Part shown: positions 6,782-15,599 of the stretch, piece by piece
How the letters are laid out: each line of letters starts with the position of its first letter
Numbering within the stretch: position 1 is the stretch's first letter
NCBI GenBank assembly: GCA_001801175.1
Contig: MGWZ01000114.1
Location: 1-40,471, forward strand
Direction of reading: 5' to 3'
Length of the DNA: 40,471 nt
Source of the DNA: Gallionellales bacterium RIFCSPLOWO2_02_FULL_57_47
GTDB lineage: Bacteria; Pseudomonadota; Gammaproteobacteria; Burkholderiales; Gallionellaceae
Translations under genes and position numbers: made by a program
Notes under the pieces: generated by a model
Told to the model about the DNA's origin: nothing
The model's input: the letters and a program-made list of their open reading frames with translations, nothing else
Databases searched by the model: none

Positions 6782-6809
6782 TTGAAGTAGTTAAGTCTAT
6801 CGCTAATAC
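6782..6809 (+). promoter_or_regulatory. Possible sigma70-type promoter for dsrA in the divergent intergenic region
   Basis: TTGAAG (6782-6787) and TAATAC (6804-6809) are separated by 16 bases, about 250 bases before the dsrA ATG. The whole 6723-7065 region is AT-rich, non-coding and shared with the divergent operon, so it must hold both promoters. I see no clear operator palindrome. The match is modest. Confidence 0.3.
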
Positions 6810-7065
6810 TTTTAATATTGAATACTACTCGGGGAAGATAAAGCACTACTCTTTAGGGTTATAGAAAATAGCCGCTAAGGGTGATGGAATGCGAATGTGT
6901 TGCGCCGTAGTATATCAACAATTATTAATATATTAGGCGTGCAGCCGGATTGAAAGCTGTATGATTCAAACGGAGCGCACGAGTTGAAAGTTAGCCCCGT
7001 CTCTGCCGGGTCATTAAATCGATTGCCAGCAGTAAGCCTTGGGCAATGCGACTGAAAGGAAGATT

Positions 7066-8361
7066 ATGGCTAAGAAAATGCATGATACCCCAAACCTTGA
7101 TCAACTCGAGGATGGTCCATGGCCAAGCTTTGTGACCGGCTTGAAAGCGTTGGCAAGAGACAAGGATTACGTGGTCGACCTGCTTGGACAGCTAGAGACA
7201 TCGTACCAAACCAAAAAAGGCTACTGGAAGGGCGGTACGGTCGGCGTGTTCGGTTATGGCGGCGGCGTAATTCCGCGCTTTACCGAACTCAAGGACGAAA
7301 GCGGCCAGCCTGTTTACAAGGATTGTGCCGAGTTTCACACGCTGCGCATCATGCCACCGCCCGGAATGCACTACGACACCAAGGTATTGCGCGACATGTG
7401 CGATGTCTGGGAAAAACATGGTTCCGGGTTGATCGCATTTCACGGCCAGTCCGGGGACATCATGTTCCAGGGCGCAACCACGGAAAATGTGCAAAAAGCC
7501 TTCGACGAAATCAATGAAATGGGTTTTGACATGGGCGGGGCAGGTCCTGCGGTCCGCACTTCCATGTCTTGCGTGGGCGCCGCGCGCTGCGAACAATCCT
7601 GTTACGACGAGGCCAAGGCGCACCGCGCCGTATTGAACACTTTCCTGGATGATATTCATCGCCCGTCATTGCCGTACAAGTTCAAGTTCAAATTTTCCGG
7701 TTGCCCGAACGATTGCATGAATTCCATACAGCGTTCGGATATGGCCGTGATCGGAACCTGGCGCGACAACATTCGCACCGATGAAGCGCTGGCGAAAAAA
7801 TGGTTTGCCAAGCACAGCATGGACCAGTTGGTGAATGACATTGTCGCGCGTTGCCCCACCAAGACTTTCCAGCTTAAGCAAATCAACAGTGTCAGGAGCG
7901 GCCCTACGATCTCCAGTGTTGCCATTAATGACACCCACGCGATAGAAATCGATAACCGTGATTGTGTGCGCTGTATGCATTGCATCAATGTGATGACCGG
8001 AGCGCTGGCCCCCGGCAAGGATAAGGGCGCCACCATTCTGATGGGCGGGAAGCGCACCCTCAAGATTGGCGATCTGATGGGCACCGTAATTGTCCCGTTC
8101 ATGAAACTGGACACGGACGAAGACATGGAAAAGCTGGTCGACCTCGGTCAGCGCACCATCGATTTCTTCGCGGAAAATGCGCTCGAACACGAACGCACCG
8201 GAGAAATGATTGAGCGTATCGGCCTGGCCAGTTTCCTTGAAGCGATGGAAATCGATGTGGATATCAATATGGTTTCCACCCCGCGCACCAACCCATACGT
8301 CCGCACCGATGGCTGGGATGAAGAAGTCGCCAAGATCAACGCCAAAAAGCAGGCTGCCTGA
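7066..8361 (+). CDS. dsrA: Reverse-type dissimilatory sulfite reductase, alpha subunit
   Basis: 431-aa DsrA, normal length. The siroheme-[4Fe-4S] ligands are complete: C169-x5-C175 (CVGAARC, then C179) and C213-x3-C217 (GCPNDC). The inserted ferredoxin domain has C300, C303 and C306 in CVRCMHC, followed by the family's INVMTGALAPGKDKG. In the oxidative pathway DsrAB converts DsrC-bound sulfur to sulfite in the cytoplasm. The ATG at 7066, with AAAGGA at 7055-7060, is chosen over an in-frame TTG at 7039. It is the first gene of the dsr operon; dsrB follows after 11 bases. The oxidative direction is inferred from the dsrEFH and dsrL neighbours and the absence of dsrD. Confidence 0.97.
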   Translation: MAKKMHDTPNLDQLEDGPWPSFVTGLKALARDKDYVVDLLGQLETSYQTKKGYWKGGTVGVFGYGGGVIPRFTELKDESGQPVYKDCAEFHTLRIMPPPGMHYDTKVLRDMCDVWEKHGSGLIAFHGQSGDIMFQGATTENVQKAFDEINEMGFDMGGAGPAVRTSMSCVGAARCEQSCYDEAKAHRAVLNTFLDDIHRPSLPYKFKFKFSGCPNDCMNSIQRSDMAVIGTWRDNIRTDEALAKKWFAKHSMDQLVNDIVARCPTKTFQLKQINSVRSGPTISSVAINDTHAIEIDNRDCVRCMHCINVMTGALAPGKDKGATILMGGKRTLKIGDLMGTVIVPFMKLDTDEDMEKLVDLGQRTIDFFAENALEHERTGEMIERIGLASFLEAMEIDVDINMVSTPRTNPYVRTDGWDEEVAKINAKKQAA

Positions 8362-8372
8362 GGAGATAGACC

Positions 8373-9452
8373 ATGAATGCCCCCGTACAAATGCGCCGCC
8401 CGAAAGAGACCGGAGTGCCCGACAACAAGCAGTATCTGCATCCATTGCTGCTGAAGAACTACGGCAACTGGAAATATCATGACCGCCCTCGCCCGGGCGT
8501 GCTGCACCATGTCTCGCATAGCGGTGACGAGGTCTGGTCGGTCCGCGCCGGCACGCAGCGGCAAATGGACGTTCATACCATCCGGAGATTGTGCGATATC
8601 GCCGACAAATACGCGGAAGGCCATGTGCGGTTTACGATCCGGTCCAATATCGAGTTCATGGTTTCCAGTGCGAAACAGGTTGATCCGCTGGTTGCAGAAC
8701 TGGAAAAGAGCGGATTTCCGGTAGGCGGCACGGGCAATTCGATTTCGATGATCGCACACACACAAGGCTGGTTGCACTGCGACATTCCCGGCACGGATGC
8801 GTCCGGAGCGGTCAAGGCATTGATGGATGAACTGATCGTTGAATTCAGGCGCGAGGAAATGCCAAACCGCGTGCATCTGTCCACGTCCTGCTGCGAAATC
8901 AATTGCGGCGGGCAGGCCGATATTGCGATCGTTATCCAACATACCAAGCCGCCGGTAATCAATCACGACCTCGTGGCCAACGTTTGCGAACGCCCGACTG
9001 TGGTGGCGCGCTGCCCGGTCGCCGCGATTCGTCCGGCGATGGTGAACGGTAAACCTTCCCTGGAAATCGATGAATCGAAATGCATGTGCTGCGGCGCGTG
9101 CTATCCGCCTTGCCCGCCGATGCAAATCAACGATCCGGAAAATTCCAAGCTGGCGATCTGGGTGGGCGGAAAAAATGCCAATGCGCGCAGCAAGCCGACT
9201 TTCATGAAGATGGTTATTTCCGGCCTGCCGAACAATCCGCCGAGATGGCCTGAAGTTTCCGAAGCAGTAAAAAACATTCTGCACGTATACAAGGATGACG
9301 CCCGCCCGTGGGAGCGGATGGCGGACTGGATCGAGCGTATCGGCTGGCCGCGTTTCTTTGAAAAGACCGGGTTGCCATTCACCAAGTATTTGATCGATGA
9401 TTGGCGCGGCTCCCGTGCATCTCTTAATGCTTCAACTCATATTCGCTTCTAA
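8373..9452 (+). CDS. dsrB: Reverse-type dissimilatory sulfite reductase, beta subunit
   Basis: 359-aa DsrB, normal length. It contains the beta-type cluster motif C173-C174-x3-C178 (TSCCEINCGG) and a ferredoxin domain with C237, C240, C243 and C247 (CMCCGACYPPC), needed for electron transfer to the active site. It pairs with DsrA as alpha2-beta2. The C-terminal arm (TGLPFTKYLIDDWRGSR) is also typical. GAGGAG lies seven bases before the ATG. It is directly after dsrA and 29 bases before dsrE. Confidence 0.97.
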   Translation: MNAPVQMRRPKETGVPDNKQYLHPLLLKNYGNWKYHDRPRPGVLHHVSHSGDEVWSVRAGTQRQMDVHTIRRLCDIADKYAEGHVRFTIRSNIEFMVSSAKQVDPLVAELEKSGFPVGGTGNSISMIAHTQGWLHCDIPGTDASGAVKALMDELIVEFRREEMPNRVHLSTSCCEINCGGQADIAIVIQHTKPPVINHDLVANVCERPTVVARCPVAAIRPAMVNGKPSLEIDESKCMCCGACYPPCPPMQINDPENSKLAIWVGGKNANARSKPTFMKMVISGLPNNPPRWPEVSEAVKNILHVYKDDARPWERMADWIERIGWPRFFEKTGLPFTKYLIDDWRGSRASLNASTHIRF

Positions 9453-9481
9453 CCGTTGATATCTGAATTGGGAGTGGCCGC

Positions 9482-9841
9482 ATGAAATTTGGCATTGTCG
9501 TTAACGAAGGACCCTACCAGCATCAAGCCAGCGATACGGCGTATTTATTCTCCAAGGCGGCCATTGAAAAAGGCCATGAGGTATGGCGCGTATTTTTCTA
9601 TCACGACGGGGTGAATAACTCCTCCAAGCTGACAGAGCCGCCGCAGGATGACCGCCATATAGTGAACCGCTGGAGCAAACTCAACGAGGAACATGGCGTG
9701 GATCTGGTGGTTTGCGTCGCTGCGGCATTACGCCGCGGCATCAAGGAAGAAAATCTGGCGAAGGGCTTCCGAATTTCCGGGCTGGGCCAGTTAACGGAAG
9801 CGGGAATTAAAACCGACCGTCTGGTTGTGTTTGGCGATTAG
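9482..9841 (+). CDS. dsrE: DsrE, sulfurtransferase subunit of DsrEFH
   Basis: 119-aa DsrE. It is homologous to the TusD subunit of the TusBCD complex and is a cytoplasmic persulfide carrier. The catalytic cysteine is C78 (DLVVCVAAALRRGI), at the same number as the known active Cys of Allochromatium DsrE. The start MKFGIVVNEGPYQHQASDTA is the usual nucleotide-fold-like strand and loop. DsrEFH forms a hexamer that passes sulfur from TusA to DsrC. GGGAG precedes the ATG. dsrF begins ten bases after the stop. Confidence 0.95.
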   Translation: MKFGIVVNEGPYQHQASDTAYLFSKAAIEKGHEVWRVFFYHDGVNNSSKLTEPPQDDRHIVNRWSKLNEEHGVDLVVCVAAALRRGIKEENLAKGFRISGLGQLTEAGIKTDRLVVFGD

Positions 9842-9851
9842 GGGGAACGAG

Positions 9852-10217
9852 ATGAGTGAAATCAAGAAATTCATGTTCGTTAACCGCAAGGCTCCGCACG
9901 GCACAATTTATGCGCTGGAGTCGCTCGAAGTGGTACTGATTACCGCAGCGTTTGACCAGGACGTTTCCCTGGTGTTTTTGGACGATGGCGTATATCAGCT
10001 GAAAAAGGGCCAGCAGACCAAGGGTATCGAAACCAAAAATTTCTCATCTGCTTACCGTGCGCTGGAAGGCTACGACATCGAGAAGTTATATGTCGAGAAA
10101 GAATCGCTGGAATTGCGCGGTATCAGTGAAGAAGATTTGCTGGTGGATGTTACCGTGCTTGGCCGTGCTGAAATGGGCGAATTGATGGATCAGCAGGATG
10201 TGATCTTGAGTTTCTAA
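9852..10217 (+). CDS. dsrF: DsrF subunit of DsrEFH
   Basis: 121-aa DsrF, the TusC homologue. It shows the conserved start KKFMFVNRKAPHGTIYALES and DVSLVFLDDGVYQLKKGQQT. DsrF has no catalytic Cys in the family, and none is seen here. The ATG at 9852 follows GGGGGAACGAG, so it is preferred to an upstream in-frame start at 9825 that would overlap dsrE. The stop overlaps an ATG of the next frame, and dsrH follows. Confidence 0.95.
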   Translation: MSEIKKFMFVNRKAPHGTIYALESLEVVLITAAFDQDVSLVFLDDGVYQLKKGQQTKGIETKNFSSAYRALEGYDIEKLYVEKESLELRGISEEDLLVDVTVLGRAEMGELMDQQDVILSF

Positions 10218-10231
10218 TGGAGAACCGTCAA

Positions 10232-10528
10232 ATGTTGCATATCATCAACAAATCTCCGCTGGCGAATTGCTCGCTGGATAGCTGTTTGCGCGTTGCCCAA
10301 CCGGGAGATATTCTGCTTATCGAAGACGCCATTTATGCCGCCACAATCGGTAATGCGTTTGAAGGCAAGTTACGCGAGGCGATGGGACGTTTCAAAATCT
10401 ACGTTTTGCAACCTGATGTCGATGCACGAGGATTCACCGGCCGCGTCATCGAAGGAGTTTCACCTGTGGATTACAGTGGTTTCGTCGAACTCACGACCAC
10501 AAATAAAACCTGCCAATCCTGGCTCTAA
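10232..10528 (+). CDS. dsrH: DsrH subunit of DsrEFH
   Basis: 98-aa DsrH, the TusB homologue. It starts MLHIINKSPLANCSLDSCLR; C18 aligns with Cys20 of Allochromatium DsrH, a residue implicated in the complex. A second nearby Cys (C13) is extra. An upstream ATG at 10217 overlaps the dsrF stop (TAATG), but GGAG at 10219-10222 and the family N-terminus support 10232. It completes the DsrEFH set and is followed after 24 bases by dsrC. Confidence 0.93.
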   Translation: MLHIINKSPLANCSLDSCLRVAQPGDILLIEDAIYAATIGNAFEGKLREAMGRFKIYVLQPDVDARGFTGRVIEGVSPVDYSGFVELTTTNKTCQSWL

Positions 10529-10552
10529 ACCGTTCTTATAAGGAGAAATACT

Positions 10553-10888
10553 ATGGCAAGCATTGAAGTTGACGGCAAGGCTTATGAAACGGATGAAGAG
10601 GGTTACCTTACCAATCTGGCCGACTGGAATACCGAAGTAGCAAACTACATCGCGAAAACAGAAAATATCAACATGACCGATCAGCATTGGGAAGTGGTCA
10701 ATTTTTTGCGTGAATATTTTGAGGAATATCAGATTGCGCCGGCAGTTCGTGTGTTGACCAAGGCCATCGGCAAGAGGTTTGGCGCGGAAAAGGGCACCAG
10801 CGAATATCTGTATGGACTGTTCCCATACGGCCCGGGCAAACAGGCATGCAAGATTGCCGGGTTGCCGAAACCGACAGGCTGCATTTGA
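10553..10888 (+). CDS. dsrC: DsrC, sulfur-carrier substrate of DsrAB
   Basis: 111-aa DsrC. Both functional cysteines of the C-terminal arm are present: C99 (KQACKIAG) and the penultimate C110 (PTGCI). In the family C110 receives sulfur from DsrEFH, and together the two cysteines bracket the trisulfide that DsrAB and DsrMKJOP work on. AAGGAG lies eight bases before the ATG. Codon use is strong and regular, as expected for an abundant protein. The - strand paralogue at 5532 lacks both cysteines. Confidence 0.97.
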   Translation: MASIEVDGKAYETDEEGYLTNLADWNTEVANYIAKTENINMTDQHWEVVNFLREYFEEYQIAPAVRVLTKAIGKRFGAEKGTSEYLYGLFPYGPGKQACKIAGLPKPTGCI

Positions 10889-10980
10889 TTCGGAAGGACA
10901 GAAGGCAGATGAAAGAAAAGCAGGTTCTGAACATTGATTCTGCTTTCTGACAACTGGCAACTGACCCCCGCCCCCTGACA

Positions 10981-11706
10981 ATGAGCACGTTCTTCGCCTT
11001 GCTGTTCTACCTCGCGTTCGCGCTGTTCGCGCTGGGACTCGGATACAAGATTTACGACTTCGCGCGCACTCCAGCCCCGCTCAAGATACCTACCACGCCT
11101 GCTCCCGTAAATGCAGGCGGAGTAGTTTTGCGCATGGCACGTGAAGTCGTGCTTTTCGAAAGCCTGTTCAAGTCGAATTTATGGATTTGGGGTTTGGGCT
11201 GGCTGTTTCATGCCAGCTTGGCGCTCGTTCTGCTGCGGCACTTGCGCTATTTCACCGAACCCGTCTGGATCTGGGTGGCGTTCATTCAGCCATTCGGCAT
11301 GTATGCGGGCATCACCATGCTGCTGGGCGTGGCCGGGCTGTGGGCGCGGCGCTTGTTCGTCGAGCGCATCCGCTACATTTCCACCCCTTCCGACCACCTG
11401 ATGCTGGTACTGCTTATGGCAATTGCCCTGTCCGGCCTGACGATGACTTTTGCAGTGCACACCGACGTGATCGCGGTGAAAGGCTTTTTCCTTGGCTTGA
11501 TGAATTTCAACTGGCAGGCGTTGCCATCAAGCGTTGTTCTTTACGCCCACCTGTTGATGGTCGCGCTATTGCTGCTGATTTTTCCAGTCAGCAAATTGCT
11601 GCACGCGCCCGGCGTGTTCTTTTCTCCCAGCCGCAATCAGGCGGACAACCCGCGCGAGAAACGCCACATCGCTGCCTGGGCGAAACATATGGAATCGGAG
11701 AACTAG
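10981..11706 (+). CDS. dsrM: DsrM, membrane cytochrome b subunit of DsrMKJOP
   Basis: 241-aa integral membrane protein with about five or six hydrophobic helices (first at residues 2-22, WIWGLGWLFHASLALVLL around 66-83, last VLYAHLLMVALLLLIFPVS). His residues in WLFHASL, LRHLRY, YAHLLM and LLHAPG can serve as haem b ligands, as in the NarI-like DsrM family. It passes electrons between the quinone pool and DsrK. A 92-base gap separates it from dsrC and no clear ribosome-binding site precedes the ATG. The stop is one base from dsrK. Confidence 0.93.
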   Translation: MSTFFALLFYLAFALFALGLGYKIYDFARTPAPLKIPTTPAPVNAGGVVLRMAREVVLFESLFKSNLWIWGLGWLFHASLALVLLRHLRYFTEPVWIWVAFIQPFGMYAGITMLLGVAGLWARRLFVERIRYISTPSDHLMLVLLMAIALSGLTMTFAVHTDVIAVKGFFLGLMNFNWQALPSSVVLYAHLLMVALLLLIFPVSKLLHAPGVFFSPSRNQADNPREKRHIAAWAKHMESEN

Positions 11707-11707
11707 C

Positions 11708-13237
11708 ATGGCGGATATCGCCGCACCTGCCTACCGCGTCATACCCATCATTCCGGCGTTGAAACCGGGAGCAATGGAAGGCGTCAAATCGTTCGTTGCG
11801 AACGACAAGATTCAGGAAGCACTAGGCTTTCCCGGTCATCTGGTCGAGGACTGGCATGACCGCGCGATTGCCAAGATGGGCGAGCTGCTCGGCAAGTACC
11901 GCTCGCTCAAAGTGTACATGGATGCCTGTGTGCATTGCGGAGCCTGTTCCGACAAGTGCCATTACTTCATCGGCACGCAAGACCCGAAGAACATGCCGGT
12001 GGCGCGCCAGGATTTGATGCGCAGCGTCTATCGGCGCTACTTCACATTGCCGGGCAAGCTTTTTCCAAAGCTGGTCGGCGCGCGCGATTTGACACGCGAG
12101 GTTCTCGACGAGTGGTACACCTATTTTTACCAATGTTCCGAATGCCGCCGTTGCTCGGTGTTCTGTCCCTATGGCATAGACACGGCCGAAGTCACGATGG
12201 CGGCGCGTGAAATTCTTGCTTCTGTGGGTTATGGCCAGAAGTATTCCAACGAGATCATCGGCAAGGTGCACAAGATCGGCAACAATCTCGGCCTGCCCGG
12301 CCCGGCACTTCTGGATACCCTGCAAGGGCTTGAAGAAGATGTGAAGGAAGACACCGGCATCGATGTGCGCTTCCCGATCGACGTGAAGGGTGCGGAAGTA
12401 TTGCTGATCACGCCTTCTGCCGATTTTTTCGCCGAACCGCATATCGACAGCCTGATTGGCTATGCCAAAGTTTTTCATGCCACCGGCACCAGTTGGACGT
12501 TATCTTCGATGGCCTCCGAGGCGGGCAACTTTGGCATGTTCGTCGGCAATTACGAGCACCTGCGCAAGATCGCGATGCGTATCCGTGAAGCTGCGCTGGA
12601 ATTGGGCGTGAAGCGCATCGTGATAGGTGAGTGCGGCCATGCCTGGCGCGTTGCTTACAGCTTCCTGAATACCTTGACCGGAGCAGGCGATGGGGCCGAT
12701 GCCAATGACCAGTTTGCCATGTTGTTGCAGAAGCAGCTCGACCAGCGCTACAAACAGCCGATGCATATCTGCGAATTTACCTGGGACATGATCGGGAAAG
12801 GCGCATTGTCCTTCGACAAAGAGGCAAATGATAAGCACATCATCACCTTTCATGATTCATGCAATGTGGCCCGAGGCTCGCGCATGGGCGATTTTGCCGG
12901 CGGGCAGTTTGAGATCCCGCGCAATATCATCAAGGCGGTCGCCAACAACTATGTTGAGATGTCGCCTGAAACAACGCGCGAACGCACCTTCTGCTGCGGT
13001 GGCGGTGGAGGGTTGCTGACCGACGACCTGATAGAACTACGCGTCAAGGGTGCATTGCCGCGCATGGAAGTATTGCAGCAGGTTGTGGACGAGCACGGCG
13101 TCAATTTCATGGCAACGATATGTGCCATCTGCAAGGCGCAGTTTACCAAGATCATGCCCATTTACGGATTCGACAGAAGAATGGTTGGCGGTGTTCATCA
13201 GTTGGTCAGCAATGCGATCAGACTGGGCGCGAAATAA
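11708..13237 (+). CDS. dsrK: DsrK, HdrD-like iron-sulfur subunit of DsrMKJOP
   Basis: 509-aa cytoplasmic subunit. Two [4Fe-4S] motifs lie at about residues 76-87 (CVHCGACSDKCHYF) and 141-152 (CSECRRCSVFCPYG). The C-terminal half has a CCG-type domain: CCGGGGGLLTD at about residue 427 and a later CAICKAQF, with HDSCNVAR upstream. These bind the special Hdr-type cluster that handles disulfides or trisulfides, here DsrC. GGAG lies seven bases before the ATG. Length and motifs are normal. Confidence 0.95.
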   Translation: MADIAAPAYRVIPIIPALKPGAMEGVKSFVANDKIQEALGFPGHLVEDWHDRAIAKMGELLGKYRSLKVYMDACVHCGACSDKCHYFIGTQDPKNMPVARQDLMRSVYRRYFTLPGKLFPKLVGARDLTREVLDEWYTYFYQCSECRRCSVFCPYGIDTAEVTMAAREILASVGYGQKYSNEIIGKVHKIGNNLGLPGPALLDTLQGLEEDVKEDTGIDVRFPIDVKGAEVLLITPSADFFAEPHIDSLIGYAKVFHATGTSWTLSSMASEAGNFGMFVGNYEHLRKIAMRIREAALELGVKRIVIGECGHAWRVAYSFLNTLTGAGDGADANDQFAMLLQKQLDQRYKQPMHICEFTWDMIGKGALSFDKEANDKHIITFHDSCNVARGSRMGDFAGGQFEIPRNIIKAVANNYVEMSPETTRERTFCCGGGGGLLTDDLIELRVKGALPRMEVLQQVVDEHGVNFMATICAICKAQFTKIMPIYGFDRRMVGGVHQLVSNAIRLGAK

Positions 13238-13257
13238 CAATTTACCGGAGGCAGGCA

Positions 13258-15228
13258 ATGTCATCAACAATTGAAACAACCGAGAAAGTAACGTTCCGCC
13301 GCTACAAAAACGGCGACAACAAGGTTCGCAAATTAAATCAAAAGATTTTTCAGGCGAGTTACACGCACAAATGCCCGACCTACATCCAGTCTACGCCGCC
13401 CTGCCAGGGAAGTTGCCCCTCGGGTGAGGATATCCGCGGCTACCTGTCCATCATGCGCGGCACCGAGAAGCCGCCTGTCGGGGCCGATGGCAAACCGACC
13501 ATGCCGGTGCAGGAATATGCCTGGCGTCGTCTGACCGAGGCCAACCCGTTCCCGTCGGTGATGGGACGCGTGTGCCCCGCGCCTTGCGAGACCGGTTGCA
13601 ACCGCAATGAGGTGGAGGATCACGTCGGCATCAATTCGGTGGAACACTTTCTCGGCGAATATGCCATCGCCAACAATCTGAAATTCAAGAAACCTGACGT
13701 CGCCCCTTCAGGAAAAAAAGTGGCGATCCTCGGCGGCGGTCCGGCCGGGCTGTCCTGCGCCTATCAACTTGTACTGAAGGGTCACGAAGTCACCATCTTC
13801 GACGAGCACGAATTTCTCGGCGGCATGATGCGTTATGGCATCCCGGGCTTCCGTACCCCGCGTGACGTGCTGGACGCGGAAATTCAGCGCATCCTCGACC
13901 TGGGCGTGAAGACCCGCCTGAAGTGCCGCGTCGGTACTGACATCACGATGGAGCAGATCCGCAAGGAATTCGATGCGGTGTTCCTCGGCATGGGCGCTCA
14001 GGCAGGCCGGGCATTGCCCATCGCCGACAGCGCAGCGCCCAATGTGGTGACGGCGACGGCTTTCCTGAAAGCCTTTAACGACGGGCGTCTGCAGCATGTC
14101 GGCAAGCGCGTGGTGGTGGTCGGCGGCGGTGACACCTCCATCGACGTGGCCACTGTGGCACGCCGTCTTGGTCATATTGCGCACGCCAAGCCGACCGATG
14201 CAGAACATGTCATCGCCGGGCGTATGGCGCACGATGTCGCCGATATTTCCGTCAAGCAAGGTGCGGAAGTGACGCTGACCTCGGTGTTCAACATCGACAA
14301 GATGCAGGCCAACAAGCACGAGATCGAGCAGGCGCTGGCTGAAGGCATCCACATTCGCGGCAGCCTGGCACCGGTCGGCATCGTGCGCGACGCGAACGGA
14401 CGTGCCACGGCACTGCGCGTTGTCCAATGCGAGGCCAAGCTGGCTGGCGGCAAGCTGGAAATCAAGAACATCGAAGGCACCGAGGAGGATATCGAGGGGG
14501 ATCTGATCGTGTCGGCAATCGGCCAGGCAGTTGATTTCACCGGACTGGAGGAATTCAACAACGGCAAGGGCGCGATATCGACCGACCGCAACTATGTGGT
14601 CGCGGGGCAGCAGGGGGTGTTTGCCGGCGGCGATGTCATTCGCCCGCATCTGCTTACCACCGCTATCGGCCACGGCTCGATAGCGGCGGACGGCATCCAC
14701 CATTTCCTGAACGGCCAAGATCTGGAGAAGCGTCCCAAGATCGACGCGCACCAGTTCGACCTGATGCGCAAGATGGTGGAAAGGGGTCTGGAGATCAAGG
14801 AAACGCATGAGCCGCTGCGCGGCACCTATAATTCCAGCGTTGCGGTGCACAACTTCGACAACCGCTCCGACCGCTACATCATCCCGCACGACAAACTGTT
14901 TCTGGGGCATTTTTCCTATGTACCGCGCAACCAGCGCAACATCGTCACACTGGACAAGGAGAGCGCCCTTGGCAACTTCGAGGAGCGTCTGGGTGTGCTC
15001 AGCCAGGAGCAGGCGGTGGCCGAGGCCAAGCGCTGTATGAGCTGCGGCTTGTGCTTCGAGTGCGACAACTGTGTGGTGTATTGCCCGCAAACCGCCGTGT
15101 ACCGGGTCAAGAAAAACCAGGCAACGACCGGACGCTATGTGGATACCGATTACAACAAGTGCATCGGCTGCCATATCTGCGCAGATGTGTGCCCGACGGG
15201 CTACATTCAAATGGGCCTGGGTGAGTAA
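13258..15228 (+). CDS. dsrL: DsrL, FAD- and Fe-S-containing NAD(P)H:acceptor oxidoreductase
   Basis: 656-aa DsrL. The N-terminal Cys-rich part (CPTYIQSTPPCQGSCPSGED and CPAPCETGCNR) resembles glutamate synthase small subunits. The FAD site is VAILGGGPAGL (about residues 154-164) and the NAD(P) site VVVVGGGDTS (about 284-293). A C-terminal ferredoxin domain (about 592-656) carries CMSCGLCFECDNCVVYC and CIGCHICADVCP. DsrL is essential for rDsr-based sulfur oxidation and couples DsrAB electrons to NAD. The ATG at 13258 with CCGGAGG upstream is used; an open frame back to 13120 overlaps dsrK and is not the start. The stop overlaps the dsrJ ATG (TAATG). Confidence 0.96.
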   Translation: MSSTIETTEKVTFRRYKNGDNKVRKLNQKIFQASYTHKCPTYIQSTPPCQGSCPSGEDIRGYLSIMRGTEKPPVGADGKPTMPVQEYAWRRLTEANPFPSVMGRVCPAPCETGCNRNEVEDHVGINSVEHFLGEYAIANNLKFKKPDVAPSGKKVAILGGGPAGLSCAYQLVLKGHEVTIFDEHEFLGGMMRYGIPGFRTPRDVLDAEIQRILDLGVKTRLKCRVGTDITMEQIRKEFDAVFLGMGAQAGRALPIADSAAPNVVTATAFLKAFNDGRLQHVGKRVVVVGGGDTSIDVATVARRLGHIAHAKPTDAEHVIAGRMAHDVADISVKQGAEVTLTSVFNIDKMQANKHEIEQALAEGIHIRGSLAPVGIVRDANGRATALRVVQCEAKLAGGKLEIKNIEGTEEDIEGDLIVSAIGQAVDFTGLEEFNNGKGAISTDRNYVVAGQQGVFAGGDVIRPHLLTTAIGHGSIAADGIHHFLNGQDLEKRPKIDAHQFDLMRKMVERGLEIKETHEPLRGTYNSSVAVHNFDNRSDRYIIPHDKLFLGHFSYVPRNQRNIVTLDKESALGNFEERLGVLSQEQAVAEAKRCMSCGLCFECDNCVVYCPQTAVYRVKKNQATTGRYVDTDYNKCIGCHICADVCPTGYIQMGLGE

Positions 15229-15599
15229 TGAGATTATTGTTCGCATCTCTGCTGCTTTGTCTATGCATCCCTGCGGTTTGGGCTGCTGAAACGAACATGC
15301 CCAAGCCGGACATCGGCAAGGGCGGGCAGTGTGTGGAAGACCCGCAGTGGATGCGCAAGAACCACATGCACCTGCTCAGGCATCAGCGTGACGAAACGGT
15401 GCGCAAGGGCATACGCGACGAGAGGCTCAGTCTGAAGAACTGCATCGAATGCCATGCCAGCAGCAAGGATGACAGCGTGATCGCGCGCAACGACAGTTTT
15501 TGTGTCGCGTGCCATCGTTATGAAGCAGTGAAGATCGATTGTTTCGAATGCCATTCCGGCATCAGCAAGAGTGCCTGGTTGCAGAGGAACGCAAAATGA
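15228..15599 (+). CDS. dsrJ: DsrJ, periplasmic triheme cytochrome c
   Basis: 123-aa exported cytochrome with a signal peptide ending after VWA. Three CxxCH haem sites are present: CIECH, CVACH and CFECH, within residues 70-110. An extra Cys near the N-terminus (GGQCVEDPQWM) matches the unusual Cys ligand described for DsrJ. It works on the periplasmic side of DsrMKJOP. The start overlaps the dsrL stop and the end overlaps the dsrO start (ATGA), so the three are translationally coupled. Confidence 0.95.
   Translation: MRLLFASLLLCLCIPAVWAAETNMPKPDIGKGGQCVEDPQWMRKNHMHLLRHQRDETVRKGIRDERLSLKNCIECHASSKDDSVIARNDSFCVACHRYEAVKIDCFECHSGISKSAWLQRNAK

Noticed and set aside
8148-9284. 378-codon open frame on the - strand opposite dsrA/dsrB
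   Set aside because: Shadow frame spanning two well-identified genes; no recognisable protein.
13708-15246. 512-codon open frame on the - strand opposite dsrL
   Set aside because: Shadow of the GC-rich dsrL gene: no ribosome-binding site, no domain, and dsrL has full-length family motifs on the other strand.
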